DNA from: Hyphomicrobiales bacterium
GTDB taxonomy: Bacteria; Pseudomonadota; Alphaproteobacteria; Rhizobiales; Kaistiaceae
Direction of reading: 5' to 3'
NCBI GenBank assembly: GCA_017305815.1
Contig: JAFKJZ010000108.1
Location: 1 to 16,079 of the forward strand
Length of the DNA stretch: 16,079 nt
The notes under the pieces are model-generated. The model was not told the DNA's origin and made no database searches. It saw only the letters and a program-made list of their open reading frames with translations. Below are positions 1 through 7,753 of the stretch, in pieces (the stretch's first letter is position 1; each line of letters starts with the position of its first letter). The translations under genes were made by a program, and so were the position numbers.

Positions 1-241
1 CCGCGCGCGCGCCCTCGGCGCCGCCGCCGGCATAGCAGTCCGCCAGCACGGCGGCGTTCATGGCGCCGGCCGAAGTGCCGGAGATCGCCTCGATCGTCAG
101 GGAGGGTTCTTCCAGCAGGCGTTCCAGCACGCCCCAGGTGAACGCGCCGTGCGATCCGCCGCCCTGGAGCGCGAGGTCGATCGGGACGGGGGTGATGCGG
201 GAGGCGGCGGGCTTGGCACGGGTCGGCGCGGTAGAGGGCAT
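1..241 (-). CDS. Patatin-like phospholipase, N-terminal part (truncated by window edge)
   Basis: Reading leftward from the ATG at 241-239, the frame stays open for 80 codons to the window edge. Residues 27-32 read GGGSHG, the glycine-rich oxyanion-hole motif of patatins. Residues 55-59 read GTSAG, the G-x-S-x-G nucleophile elbow, with Ser57 as the predicted catalytic serine. The Asp of the Ser-Asp dyad lies beyond the window. Family knowledge: such proteins are serine lipid acyl hydrolases that cleave fatty acids from membrane lipids. About 20 residues precede the first strand, with no signal peptide, so a cytoplasmic or membrane-peripheral protein is expected. No strong ribosome binding site precedes the ATG, so the exact start is moderately sure. 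The gene is divergent from the AraC regulator at 430. Confidence 0.88.
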   Translation of the reverse strand, partial: MPSTAPTRAKPAASRITPVPIDLALQGGGSHGAFTWGVLERLLEEPSLTIEAISGTSAGAMNAAVLADCYAGGGAEGARA

Positions 242-333
242 CTCTGGGCTCACGACGAAGGGGGCAGAGTGTGTGTGCGAATCGCAACGCGCGGCCGCAC
301 ACTGTGACCTAACGGTATTGCTGCACTGCGATA

Positions 334-347
334 TTGATCCAGATCAT
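334..347. promoter_or_regulatory. FNR/FixK-type box (TTGAT-N4-ATCAT)
   Basis: The sequence TTGATCCAGATCAT matches the FNR/FixK/FnrN inverted repeat TTGAT-N4-ATCAA at 9 of 10 conserved positions. It lies between the divergent patatin and AraC genes. Its centre (340.5) is about 42 bp upstream of the start point predicted from the -35/-10 pair at 348-376, the usual class II activator position. Binding is inferred, not shown. Confidence 0.55.
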
Positions 348-376
348 TTGTCACGTGCAACCTGCATTAGTAAGAA
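348..376 (+). promoter_or_regulatory. Candidate promoter of the AraC-type gene at 430
   Basis: TTGTCA at 348-353 (five of six matches to TTGACA) is followed after 17 bp by TAAGAA at 371-376, a weak -10 element. Transcription would start near 383, about 47 bases before the ATG. The weak -10 fits an activator-dependent promoter, with the FNR-like box directly abutting the -35. Confidence 0.4.
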
Positions 377-429
377 GAGATGAGTTCCCGTGCCGCCGCT
401 GGCGCCGGATCGGGTGACGAGGAGTGCGC

Positions 430-1485
430 ATGACCGATGTTGTGGAGCCCGTGTCGGCGCCGTCCCCTTTGATCCAGCCGATCGTATTCAGCACCGCCGC
501 ATTGCCGGCTCGCAGCCAGTTCGAAGCCTGGCGCAACCTAATGTCGCCGGTGATCGACTTCGATGTTCCCGACGGACGCGAGGGCGGGTTCCCGGCCGAG
601 CAGAGGGTGTGGGACGTCGGTGGTTTCGCCCTGACGCGGGCCCGCATGCCGGCCGACGGCCAGTTGCGCGTCTGGCAGCACATCCGCAAGAATCCGCTCG
701 ATCACTGGTGCTTCGTGCTGGTGAATGACGGTACGGGCCCGGCGGTGCCGTCGAGCCGTCCGGAGCCGCGCCAGATCTTCTTCCGCTCCCTGGCCGAGCC
801 GTTCGACGGGGCAGCCAGGGACACCAGCGTGCTGACGCTCTATGCGCCGCGCGAACTGTTCGGCGAGGGGCTGATGGGCATCGGCCGCGGCTCGGGCGTG
901 ATCGCCGATGTCGGCCTAGGCGCGCTGCTCGGCGATTATTTCCTCAATCTCGAAAAGCGCCTGCCGGGTGTCGGCGTGGCGGATCTGCCGCAGGTCGTCG
1001 AGGCGACGCGGGCGATGATAGCCGCCTGCGTCCGCCCGTCGATGGAGCGCGTGGAGGTCGCTCATGATGCGATCGTCGCGACGCTCATGGAGCGTGCCCG
1101 CGTCGTCATCCGTCAGAATCTCGGCTCCGTCACCTTCGGGCCGGACCGGCTCGCCCAGGCGCTCGGCGTGTCGCGCTCGAAGCTCTACCGGATGTTCGAG
1201 CCTTTCGGAGGCGTTGCCCGCTATGTGCATCGCCAGCGGCTGGTGGCGGCGCATTCCGCCCTCTCCGATGTCGCCAACAAGACGCCGATCATCCAGATCG
1301 CCGAGGCGCTCGGCTTCAGCGACGCCTCCGGCTTCAGCCGCGCCTTCAAGCAGGAATTCGGCCACAGCCCGAGCGAAGCGCGCCTCGCCGCTGTCGTTGG
1401 TGCGCCGCTACCCTCCGCCATGCGGCGCGCGGGCGGCGACGCGGGCGCCGATTTCGGCGAAATGCTTCGGCGGCTCTGCGCTTGA
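430..1485 (+). CDS. AraC-family transcriptional regulator
   Basis: This is a 351-residue DNA-binding regulator. The C-terminal third carries the paired helix-turn-helix unit of the AraC/XylS family: first helix-turn-helix around residues 236-258 (DRLAQALGVSRSKLYRMFE), second around 287-318, with the family hallmark GFSDASGFSRAFKQEFG. The N-terminal about 200 residues resemble the AraC-binding-like sensor domain found in this regulator type; the ligand cannot be told. I chose the ATG at 430 because GAGGAG (419-424) sits five bases upstream; a GTG at 424 in the same frame lies inside that site. A C-terminal tail of about 35 residues follows the DNA-binding unit. It lies 342 bp upstream of and co-directional with the RND pump genes, so it may regulate them; that is inference. 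Confidence 0.92.
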   Translation: MTDVVEPVSAPSPLIQPIVFSTAALPARSQFEAWRNLMSPVIDFDVPDGREGGFPAEQRVWDVGGFALTRARMPADGQLRVWQHIRKNPLDHWCFVLVNDGTGPAVPSSRPEPRQIFFRSLAEPFDGAARDTSVLTLYAPRELFGEGLMGIGRGSGVIADVGLGALLGDYFLNLEKRLPGVGVADLPQVVEATRAMIAACVRPSMERVEVAHDAIVATLMERARVVIRQNLGSVTFGPDRLAQALGVSRSKLYRMFEPFGGVARYVHRQRLVAAHSALSDVANKTPIIQIAEALGFSDASGFSRAFKQEFGHSPSEARLAAVVGAPLPSAMRRAGGDAGADFGEMLRRLCA

Positions 1486-1487
1486 GA

Positions 1488-1510
1488 CCGGGCCGGGAAG
1501 GCGGGCCCGG
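1488..1510 (+). terminator. GC-rich hairpin just after the AraC gene
   Basis: CCGGGCC (1488-1494) pairs with GGCCCGG (1504-1510) around a nine-base loop, starting two bases after the stop codon. No T-run follows, so it may only stabilise the 3' end rather than terminate. Confidence 0.35.
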
Positions 1511-1536
1511 CGTGCTGATATTGCAACGCACCAAAA

Positions 1537-1566
1537 TTGTCCGCCGATTGGGATGCAATGCATAGT
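1537..1566 (+). promoter_or_regulatory. Candidate promoter and small palindrome upstream of the RND operon
   Basis: TTGTCC (1537-1542) and CATAGT (1561-1566) are separated by 18 bp and each match four of six sigma-70 consensus bases. The inverted repeat ATGCA-A-TGCAT (1553-1563) overlaps the -10, where a repressor could block the polymerase. No experimental support. Confidence 0.3.
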
Positions 1567-1827
1567 GACGAGACACAGCGCTCATCACTTTGACATGTCG
1601 AGCGGATAGCTTCCGCCGCGAGAATCTGGAGTTTTTCGGGGCGGCTCATTCGGCCCGGAGAGGCGCGATGGCGGCGAGTGTTCCTCACTTGACTGCCCTT
1701 GGGTCTGGCTTCAGAGAAGAGTCCATGGTGCGCGCAAGGGCGCGCGAGTTCCGGGTGACGCGTGGCTTCGAGGTGCGATCCCGCCCGAGCCATCGTCCTC
1801 CGGACATTCTGGTTCGGGGGATGTTTC

Positions 1828-2943
1828 GTGACGAACAGGACTGATCGTCGGACGAGTGGGCGTGGCGTGATCGGCATCGCCGCGGTCCTTTTCGTGGCCG
1901 CGCCGATCCTGGCGGCATGCCAGCGCGAGAGCGAGGCCGAGGCTCCCGAAGTGCGTCCCGTGCGGACCGTCGTCGCAGCGCGAGAGAAGGTCGGCGAGAC
2001 CGTGGTCCTGACCGGCCAGGTTCAGGCCCAGAACGAGGCGAGCATGGCGTTCCGCATCGGCGGCCGCATGATCGAGCGTCCCGTCAATGTCGGCGATCAT
2101 GTCGAGGCCGGCCAGCTGCTGGCCCGGCTCGATCCCGTCAACGAGCTGAATGCGCTTCGCTCGGCTCAGGCGGCGCTCGCCGCCGCGCAGGGCCAGCTCA
2201 CCCAGGCCCGCAACGCTTATGGCCGGCAGGAGCACCTGCTGCGCAACGGCTTCACCACGCGCGCCAATTACGACCAGGCGGCGCAGGCGCAGCAGACCGC
2301 GCAGGCCCAGGTCGACGACGCCGAGGCGCAGCTGGAGATCGCGCATGACCGCGTCGCCTTCACCGAGCTCAAGGCCGACGTTTCCGGCACGATCACCGCG
2401 CGCGGCGCAGAGCCGGGCGAAGTGGTGCAGGCCGGACAGATGATCGTGCAGCTGGCGCGGCGCGATGGCCGTGACGCTGTCTTCGACGTGCCGGCGCAGG
2501 TGCTGCGCGCCGCCCCGGCCGATCCGATCATCAGCGTCCGCCTGACCGACGATCCCTCGGTCTCCGCCGTTGGCCGCGTTCGCGAGGTCGCGCCGCAGGC
2601 CAATGCCCAGACGCGCAACTTCCCCGTCCGCGTCGGCCTCGACAATCCGCCGGCGGCCCTGCTGCTCGGCTCGACCGTTACCGGCACGATGGTGATGGAT
2701 TCCTCGCCCGTGATCGCGATCCCGGCGACGGCACTGACCACCTCGGAGCAAAATCCGGCGGTCTGGATCGTCGATCCCGCCACCTCGACCGTCTCGCTGC
2801 GCAATGTCGATATCGTCCGGCATGATCCGGCTACAGTCGTCGTCTCGCAGGGCCTCGATACGGGCGAGATCGTCGTCACCGCCGGCGTGCAGGCGCTTCA
2901 TCCGGGCCAGAAGGTCCGTCTGCTTGGGGCGACCGCGCAATGA
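1828..2943 (+). CDS. RND efflux periplasmic adaptor (membrane fusion) lipoprotein
   Basis: This is a 371-residue HlyD/AcrA-type adaptor that would link the inner-membrane RND pump to an outer-membrane channel in the periplasm. The GTG at 1828 is chosen because GGGGGA (1816-1821) lies six bases upstream and it gives a compact lipoprotein signal: basic start, hydrophobic stretch, then lipobox ILAAC with the lipidated Cys at residue 31. The mature part begins with the barrel-sandwich segment (EVRPVRTVVAAREKVGETV), has the lipoyl half-motif GGRMIERPVNVGDHVEAGQLL, and a Gln/Ala-rich helical hairpin (roughly residues 105-165). The second lipoyl half (SGTITARGAEPGEVVQAGQ) and beta-barrel domains follow. 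Its stop overlaps the start of the pump gene by four bases (ATGA), indicating an operon with translational coupling. An in-frame GTG at 1762 is a less likely start. Confidence 0.93.
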   Translation: MTNRTDRRTSGRGVIGIAAVLFVAAPILAACQRESEAEAPEVRPVRTVVAAREKVGETVVLTGQVQAQNEASMAFRIGGRMIERPVNVGDHVEAGQLLARLDPVNELNALRSAQAALAAAQGQLTQARNAYGRQEHLLRNGFTTRANYDQAAQAQQTAQAQVDDAEAQLEIAHDRVAFTELKADVSGTITARGAEPGEVVQAGQMIVQLARRDGRDAVFDVPAQVLRAAPADPIISVRLTDDPSVSAVGRVREVAPQANAQTRNFPVRVGLDNPPAALLLGSTVTGTMVMDSSPVIAIPATALTTSEQNPAVWIVDPATSTVSLRNVDIVRHDPATVVVSQGLDTGEIVVTAGVQALHPGQKVRLLGATAQ

Positions 2944-5900
2944 GTGGCCTCAACCTCTCTGCCTGGTCGCTCAACCATCGCTCTTTCGTCGTCTACTGGA
3001 TGATCGCGGTGATGGTGGCGGGCATCGCCTCCTTCATCAATCTCGGCCGCAACGAAGATCCGCCGATCACCATCAAGACAATGATCGTGCACGCCGTCTG
3101 GCCGGGCGCGACCATCGAGGACACGCTCAACCAGGTCACCGAGCGGCTCGAGCGCAAGATCCAGGAAATCCCCGAGGTTGACGACGTCCGTTCCTCGACC
3201 AGCGCCGGCAGCACGACGCTTTTCGTCAACCTGCGCCAGGAAGTGACCTCGGCCGAGGTTCCCGACGTATGGTACGAGGTCCGCAAGGGCATCGGCGACA
3301 TCCGTCAGACGCTGCCTGCCGGCGTCCTCGGACCGTTCTTCAACGACAGCTTCGGCGACACCTTCGGCATCATCTACGGCTTCACCGCCGACGGCTTCAC
3401 GCATCGCGAACTGCGCGACTACGTCGAGGCCGCGCGCTCTCGCCTGCTGCACGTCCCCGACGTCTCGCAGATCGAGATCATCGGCGCGCAGGACGAGAAG
3501 ATCTATGTCGAGTTCTCGACCGAGCAACTCGCGGGGATGGGCATTGATCGCTCGGCGCTCCTGAATGCGCTGCGCGCGCAGAACGTCGTCAGCCCGGCCG
3601 GCGTGCTCGAGACCGGCGAGGAGCGCATCTCTCTGCGCGTTTCCGGCGCCTTCGAGAACGAGCAGGACCTTCTCGACATCAACTTCGTCGCCAATGGCCG
3701 GCTCGTCCGGTTGCGCGACATTGCCCAAGTCCGCCGTGGCTACGCCAGCCCGCCGCAGCCGCAGTTCCGCGTGAACGGCCAGCCGGCGATCGGCCTCGGG
3801 ATCGCCATGCGCGACGGTGGCGACATCCTCGCGCTCGGCAAGAATATCCGCGCCGCCATGTCCGAGATCGACGAGGCGATCGGCGATTTCACCACCTCGC
3901 TCTGGCAGGCGATCGCCATCATCGCGGTGGTGAGCTTCGTCAGCCTCGGCATCCGTGCCGGCACGGTGGTGGCGCTGGCCATCCCGATCTCGCTCGCCAT
4001 GGTGTTCGTGGTGATGAGCATCGTCGGCATCGACCTGCAGCGAATATCGCTCGGCGCGCTGATCATCGCGCTCAGCCTGCTGGTCGATGACGCGATGACG
4101 ACGGTCGACTCGATGACATCGAGGCTGGCGGCCGGCGAGACAAAGGAAGCCGCTGCGGCGAACACGTTCCAGACGCTGGCGCTCGCCATGCTGACAGGAA
4201 CGCTCGTCACCGCCGCCGGCTTCGTGCCGATCGGCTTCGCGCGCAGTTCGGCCGGCGAGTACACCTTCTCGATCTTCGCCGTCGTCGGTATCGCGTTGGT
4301 GGTGTCTTGGCTCGGCGCGGTGATCTTCTCGCCGCTAATCGGCGCCGTGCTGCTGAAGGCGCCGAAGGAGAAGGCGGATCCGAACAAGGTCAACGTGATC
4401 GTACGTGTGTTCCGCGCGATCCTTTTGACGGCGATGCGGATGCGCTGGGTCACCATCGGCCTGACCCTCGCCTGCTTCGTCGGCGCGATCCTGCTTGCGC
4501 CTCACGTGCCGCGCCAGTTCTTCCCGGCTTCGGACCGTACCGAGCTGATGGTCGATCTCCGCCTTCGGCAGAATGCCTCGATCTACGAGAGCGGCGATGT
4601 GTCGGCGCGCTTCGACGCCATCATGAAGGACGACCCGGACGTCGCCCGCTGGAGCACCTATATCGGCCGCGGCGCCATCCGCTTCTACCTGCCGCTCAAT
4701 GTCGAGCTGCCGAACGAGTTCTTCGCGCAGGCCGTCGTGATCGCCAAGGACGTCGATGCCCGGCTGCGGCTCGAGGAGCGTCTCGAAAAGAAGCTGGCGG
4801 AACAGTTCCCGGATTCGGTCTCGCGCGTTGCGCCGCTTGAACTCGGCCCGCCGGTTGGCTGGCCGGTGCAGTATCGCGTCAGCGGTCCGGATGTCGACAA
4901 GGTCCGCGACATCTCGATGAGCCTGGCCCAGATCGTTTCGGGCAATCCCGATACGCGCCGGGTCAATTTCGACTGGATGGAGCCGGCGCGCATGGTGCGC
5001 GTCAAGATCGACCAGGACCAGGCCCGCCTGCTCGGCTTGAGCTCGCAGGCGCTTTCCGCCGCGCTGAACTCTGTTGTGACGGGAACGACGGTCACGCAGG
5101 TCCGCGACGACATCTACCTCGTCGATGTCGTGGCCCGCGCCACCAACGAGCAGCGCATCTCGCTGGCCAACCTGCAGACCCTGCAGGTGCCGCTGCCGAA
5201 TGGCCGCACCGTGCCGCTGCGCCAGTTCGCGACCTTCGAGTATGGCCAGGAATATCCCGTGATCTGGCGTCGCGACCGCGTGCCGACGCTGACGGTGCAG
5301 GCCGACGTCGTCCCCGGCGGCTCGCCGGAGGCGGTCGTCGAGGCGCTGGAGAAGCCGGTCGAAGCGCTGCGCGGCACCCTGCCGCTCGGCTACGACATCG
5401 TCGTCGGCGGCGTCGTCGAGGAGAGCGCCCAGTCGCTCGCCTCGGTAATGGCGGTCGTACCGATCATGCTGTTCCTGATGGTGTCGTTCCTGATGGCGCA
5501 GTTGCAGAGCTTCGGCAGGCTGTTCCTGGTGCTCTGCGTCGTGCCGATGGGGTTGATCGGCGTCGTCGGGTCGCTGTTCCTGTTCAACAGGCCGCTCGGC
5601 TTCGTCGCCATCCTCGGCATCCTGTCGCTGCTCGGACTGATCGCCAAGAACGCGGTCATCCTGATCGAGCAGATCGAGGCGGAAAGGCGCCGCGGCCTGT
5701 CGATCTGGGATGCGGTGCTCGAGGCGACGGTGTCGCGCTTCCGGCCGATCATGCTGACGGCGATCTCGACCGTTCTCGGCATGATCCCGATCGCGGCGAC
5801 GATTTTCTGGGGTCCGATGGCATTCGCCATCATGGGCGGCCTGCTCGTCGCAACCCTGCTGACGCTAGTGTTCCTGCCAACCCTCTATGTCACGTTCTAC

Positions 5901-5978
5901 CGTGGCAAGGAGGGCGAGCCGGCGCCGGCGGCCGTTGACGCGTCCCCGGCCGCGCCGCTGCCGGCTGCAAAGGCCTGA
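2940..5978 (+). CDS. RND-family efflux pump, inner-membrane permease (AcrB type)
   Basis: At 1012 residues this is the usual size for a hydrophobe/amphiphile RND exporter driven by the proton gradient. TM1 lies near residues 14-34, and a large periplasmic porter domain opens with NEDPPITIKTMIVHAVWPGA. TM2-TM6 cover roughly 321-460, a second porter domain follows TM7 (near 500), and TM8-TM12 run from about 840 to 980. Proton-relay residues are present: the TM4 pair Asp383-Asp384 (LLVDDAM) and TM10 Lys903 (IAKNAVILIEQ), matching Asp407/Asp408 and Lys940 of E. coli AcrB. The opening part resembles from memory the triclosan pump subunit TriC of Pseudomonas, a weak hint about subfamily. The C-terminus is a short Pro/Ala-rich cytoplasmic tail. 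No outer-membrane channel gene follows, so the pump must borrow one from elsewhere. Substrates cannot be told. Confidence 0.96.
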   Translation: MSGLNLSAWSLNHRSFVVYWMIAVMVAGIASFINLGRNEDPPITIKTMIVHAVWPGATIEDTLNQVTERLERKIQEIPEVDDVRSSTSAGSTTLFVNLRQEVTSAEVPDVWYEVRKGIGDIRQTLPAGVLGPFFNDSFGDTFGIIYGFTADGFTHRELRDYVEAARSRLLHVPDVSQIEIIGAQDEKIYVEFSTEQLAGMGIDRSALLNALRAQNVVSPAGVLETGEERISLRVSGAFENEQDLLDINFVANGRLVRLRDIAQVRRGYASPPQPQFRVNGQPAIGLGIAMRDGGDILALGKNIRAAMSEIDEAIGDFTTSLWQAIAIIAVVSFVSLGIRAGTVVALAIPISLAMVFVVMSIVGIDLQRISLGALIIALSLLVDDAMTTVDSMTSRLAAGETKEAAAANTFQTLALAMLTGTLVTAAGFVPIGFARSSAGEYTFSIFAVVGIALVVSWLGAVIFSPLIGAVLLKAPKEKADPNKVNVIVRVFRAILLTAMRMRWVTIGLTLACFVGAILLAPHVPRQFFPASDRTELMVDLRLRQNASIYESGDVSARFDAIMKDDPDVARWSTYIGRGAIRFYLPLNVELPNEFFAQAVVIAKDVDARLRLEERLEKKLAEQFPDSVSRVAPLELGPPVGWPVQYRVSGPDVDKVRDISMSLAQIVSGNPDTRRVNFDWMEPARMVRVKIDQDQARLLGLSSQALSAALNSVVTGTTVTQVRDDIYLVDVVARATNEQRISLANLQTLQVPLPNGRTVPLRQFATFEYGQEYPVIWRRDRVPTLTVQADVVPGGSPEAVVEALEKPVEALRGTLPLGYDIVVGGVVEESAQSLASVMAVVPIMLFLMVSFLMAQLQSFGRLFLVLCVVPMGLIGVVGSLFLFNRPLGFVAILGILSLLGLIAKNAVILIEQIEAERRRGLSIWDAVLEATVSRFRPIMLTAISTVLGMIPIAATIFWGPMAFAIMGGLLVATLLTLVFLPTLYVTFYRGKEGEPAPAAVDASPAAPLPAAKA

Positions 5979-6312
5979 ATCGAGCCTCCGACCTGCGCCT
6001 CGGGCGTGGGTCGGACCTCTTGCTTGAAGAACAAGGGCCGCGGAACTCCGCGGCCTTCTCTTTTGCGCTGTGGCTGCTCGGGCGAGGTACGCGGACCAGC
6101 GCGGCGCAGGCTCTTGGCCCGCCGAAGGCGTGGCTGGCGAAGGCGCTGGAGCCCCCGCTTGGGGGGGCGGGATCGATCCGATGCCTTGTCCGATCCAGAC
6201 CCGGTGCGAAGCGGGCAGGCGGTGACGCGGCGCCGCCCGGACGGGCCGACGGGATCGACCGGGCGGCTGTCGGCGCGGCTCGGGCCGGCGTCTCTGGAGG
6301 CCGAAGAGCGGC
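5979..6312. other. Convergent intergenic region between pump and hydrolase
   Basis: 334 bp between two convergent stops. It contains the terminator at 6036-6064 and a short C5/G5 hairpin (GCCCCC-GCTT-GGGGGGG at 6151-6167). The open frames here are GC-bias shadows. I see no gene in it. Confidence 0.6.
6036..6064 (+). terminator. Intrinsic terminator of the RND operon
   Basis: GGCCGCGG (6036-6043), loop AACT, CCGCGGCC (6048-6055) form a perfect 8-bp GC stem followed by TTCTCTTTT. It lies 58 bases after the stop of the pump gene, a classic Rho-independent terminator. Confidence 0.88.
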
Positions 6313-7476
6313 CTAGTTGCGTTCGAAGATGAGGATCGGCGCGGTGAGCACAGCGCCGGCGGCCGAACCCAGCACCTGGCCGGCGCCGAGTGTCGTCGCC
6401 CCCAGCGAATTGCTGCCGCTGAGGCTCGAATCCGTCACGCGCTGGCCCTTGATCAGCCGGTCGCCCATCAGTTGCACCACTTCGGGGCTTGTGGCGAACT
6501 TGCTGTGGTTCAGGCGGTCGCCGTTCTGCAGCGCCGTCAGGTCGAGCACGGTGATGCCGGTCGCCGATTCCATCTGCGACAGATAGGGTTCCTTGGTGAT
6601 GTCGACGGCGCCGAGCCGCGTCATCCGGCCGGACAGCAGCCGCGACAGCCGCAGCGCGCGATCGTTCTGCGACACGAACAGCGTGATGTGCGGCCGCTGC
6701 GGGCCCATCTCCAGCACCTGCTTGCGGAACACGTCGATATCGAGATCCGGCGAGGCGAGGATCAGGTTCGACACCTTGGCCGGGACGCGGCCGTCCTGCA
6801 AAGCGATCTGCCGGACCGCTTCGACCGCCAGCCAGCCGCCCATCGAATGGGCCATGATGGTAACGTCGGAGACGGCCGGGCTGGAGGCGGCGGCGCGGAT
6901 CACCGTGGCTAGCTCGCTGCGCGAATAGTTGGCGCTCTCGCGGTCGTAGTTGTAGTCGAAGATGTTGCCGCGCGATGGCCACGAGAACAGGATCGGCGCG
7001 ACATTGGCGTCGGTGTCATGCACGATCTGGGCGAAGCGGAAGACGCTGTCGGCGAACTGCGTGTTGAAGCCGTGCACGAAGATCAGCACGCGCCGCGGCT
7101 TGCCGGCCGTGCGCTTGAACCACGCCTTGGCTTCGCTTGGCTGCATCGACGACACCTTGGTGGTGACGAAGTCGCGCGCCGGGTCGCCCGGCACCCGGTT
7201 GGGCCACTGGATGGTGCCGACCTCGCGCCGGTTCGGAACCGAGACGACGATGTTGTCGAGCGAGAGGTTCGGGCCTCGTTCACCGTTGAAGTAGACGCCG
7301 GGCGCCGGATCGGGGGCGCGGGTGGTGGCAACGAGGAGATCGACCTTGCTGGCGGCGGCGGGATCTGCTTGGACCGGGGCAAGCACACCCTGCGGCCGAG
7401 ACGCGCAGGCGCTCAGTCCGAGGGCTAGTCCGAGGATCAGCAGGGCCCTGGACAGGAAACAGGCAACAGACGACAC
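6313..7476 (-). CDS. Alpha/beta hydrolase lipoprotein (DUF900 type)
   Basis: A 387-residue predicted serine hydrolase exported as a lipoprotein. The N-terminus has a hydrophobic helix and lipobox LSAC with Cys24. The hydrolase core starts near residue 128 (RRVLIFVHGFN; H135-G136 is the usual oxyanion-hole strand). The nucleophile elbow is AHSMGG with Ser211. Candidate acid residues are Asp244/Asp246 (SPDLDID) or Asp272 (SQND), and His324 (LNHSKF) is the likely catalytic base. This layout matches the DUF900 alpha/beta hydrolases common in Rhizobiales; the substrate is unknown. The start is GTG (7476-7474), since no other in-frame start gives the full signal sequence; the upstream purine stretch GCGGGGG is only a fair ribosome binding site. 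The last 45 residues are Gly/Ser-rich with a hydrophobic stretch. It stands alone, convergent with the RND operon. Confidence 0.9.
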   Translation of the reverse strand: MSSVACFLSRALLILGLALGLSACASRPQGVLAPVQADPAAASKVDLLVATTRAPDPAPGVYFNGERGPNLSLDNIVVSVPNRREVGTIQWPNRVPGDPARDFVTTKVSSMQPSEAKAWFKRTAGKPRRVLIFVHGFNTQFADSVFRFAQIVHDTDANVAPILFSWPSRGNIFDYNYDRESANYSRSELATVIRAAASSPAVSDVTIMAHSMGGWLAVEAVRQIALQDGRVPAKVSNLILASPDLDIDVFRKQVLEMGPQRPHITLFVSQNDRALRLSRLLSGRMTRLGAVDITKEPYLSQMESATGITVLDLTALQNGDRLNHSKFATSPEVVQLMGDRLIKGQRVTDSSLSGSNSLGATTLGAGQVLGSAAGAVLTAPILIFERN

Positions 7477-7722
7477 GCGGCCCCCGCAAGCAACACCGAC
7501 CCGCCAGCACCCTAACCCAGTGTTCTGACGGAACTGTTACACGGCTCCTCGGGCAGAATGAAGGGTCGAGCGACCGGTGATGGCGCCGGACACGGGAAGC
7601 CCTGGCGTTCGCTTCGCTTTCCTCGCCATCCGTGGCCGTTCTGCCATGCGGCGGAGCGTGCGCAAGCTGACGCGACCCGCAAGCCGGGGGCGTGGTCCTG
7701 CCTGCGCCACGCAGCCATGGTG

Positions 7723-7746
7723 CGGGCGAGCGCTTCCGCTCGCCCG
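7723..7746 (-). terminator. Strong 10-bp hairpin after the DUF992 gene
   Basis: CGGGCGAGCG (7723-7732) pairs perfectly with CGCTCGCCCG (7737-7746) around a four-base loop. It begins seven bases past the DUF992 stop on the minus strand. No U-run follows on that strand, so it may be a 3'-end stabiliser or a Rho-assisted terminator rather than a textbook intrinsic one. Confidence 0.5.
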
Positions 7747-7753
7747 GGTCCCG

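Larger units (their letters stand above)
1486..1827. other. Intergenic region upstream of the RND operon
   Basis: 342 bp with no convincing gene. It holds the GC hairpin at 1488-1510, a candidate promoter at 1537-1566 with a small palindrome over its -10, and a 5-bp stem at 1602-1616. A frame open from 1590 to 1844 overlaps the start of the adaptor gene but has no coding hallmarks. If the promoter is right, the RND mRNA has a leader of about 250 bases. Confidence 0.5.

Noticed and set aside
1590..1595. TTGACA upstream of the RND operon as a -35 box
   Set aside because: No acceptable -10 element lies 15-19 bp downstream.
1590..1844. 84-codon plus-strand frame in the RND leader, overlapping the adaptor start
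   Set aside because: Starts at TTG without a ribosome binding site and has no family. It could be a leader peptide but nothing in the sequence supports translation.
1711..2940. 409-codon open frame on the minus strand across the RND adaptor gene
   Set aside because: Antisense shadow caused by high third-position GC. The plus-strand frame has a lipobox and clear adaptor domains, while this frame has Arg/Asp/Gly-rich composition and no family.
6151..6167. C-run/G-run hairpin as a terminator for the hydrolase gene
   Set aside because: It is about 145 bp beyond the stop on the minus strand and has no U-run on that strand.
6006..6332. Plus-strand open frame after the RND terminator
   Set aside because: It runs through the terminator hairpin and has random-looking Arg/Gly/Pro-rich translation.
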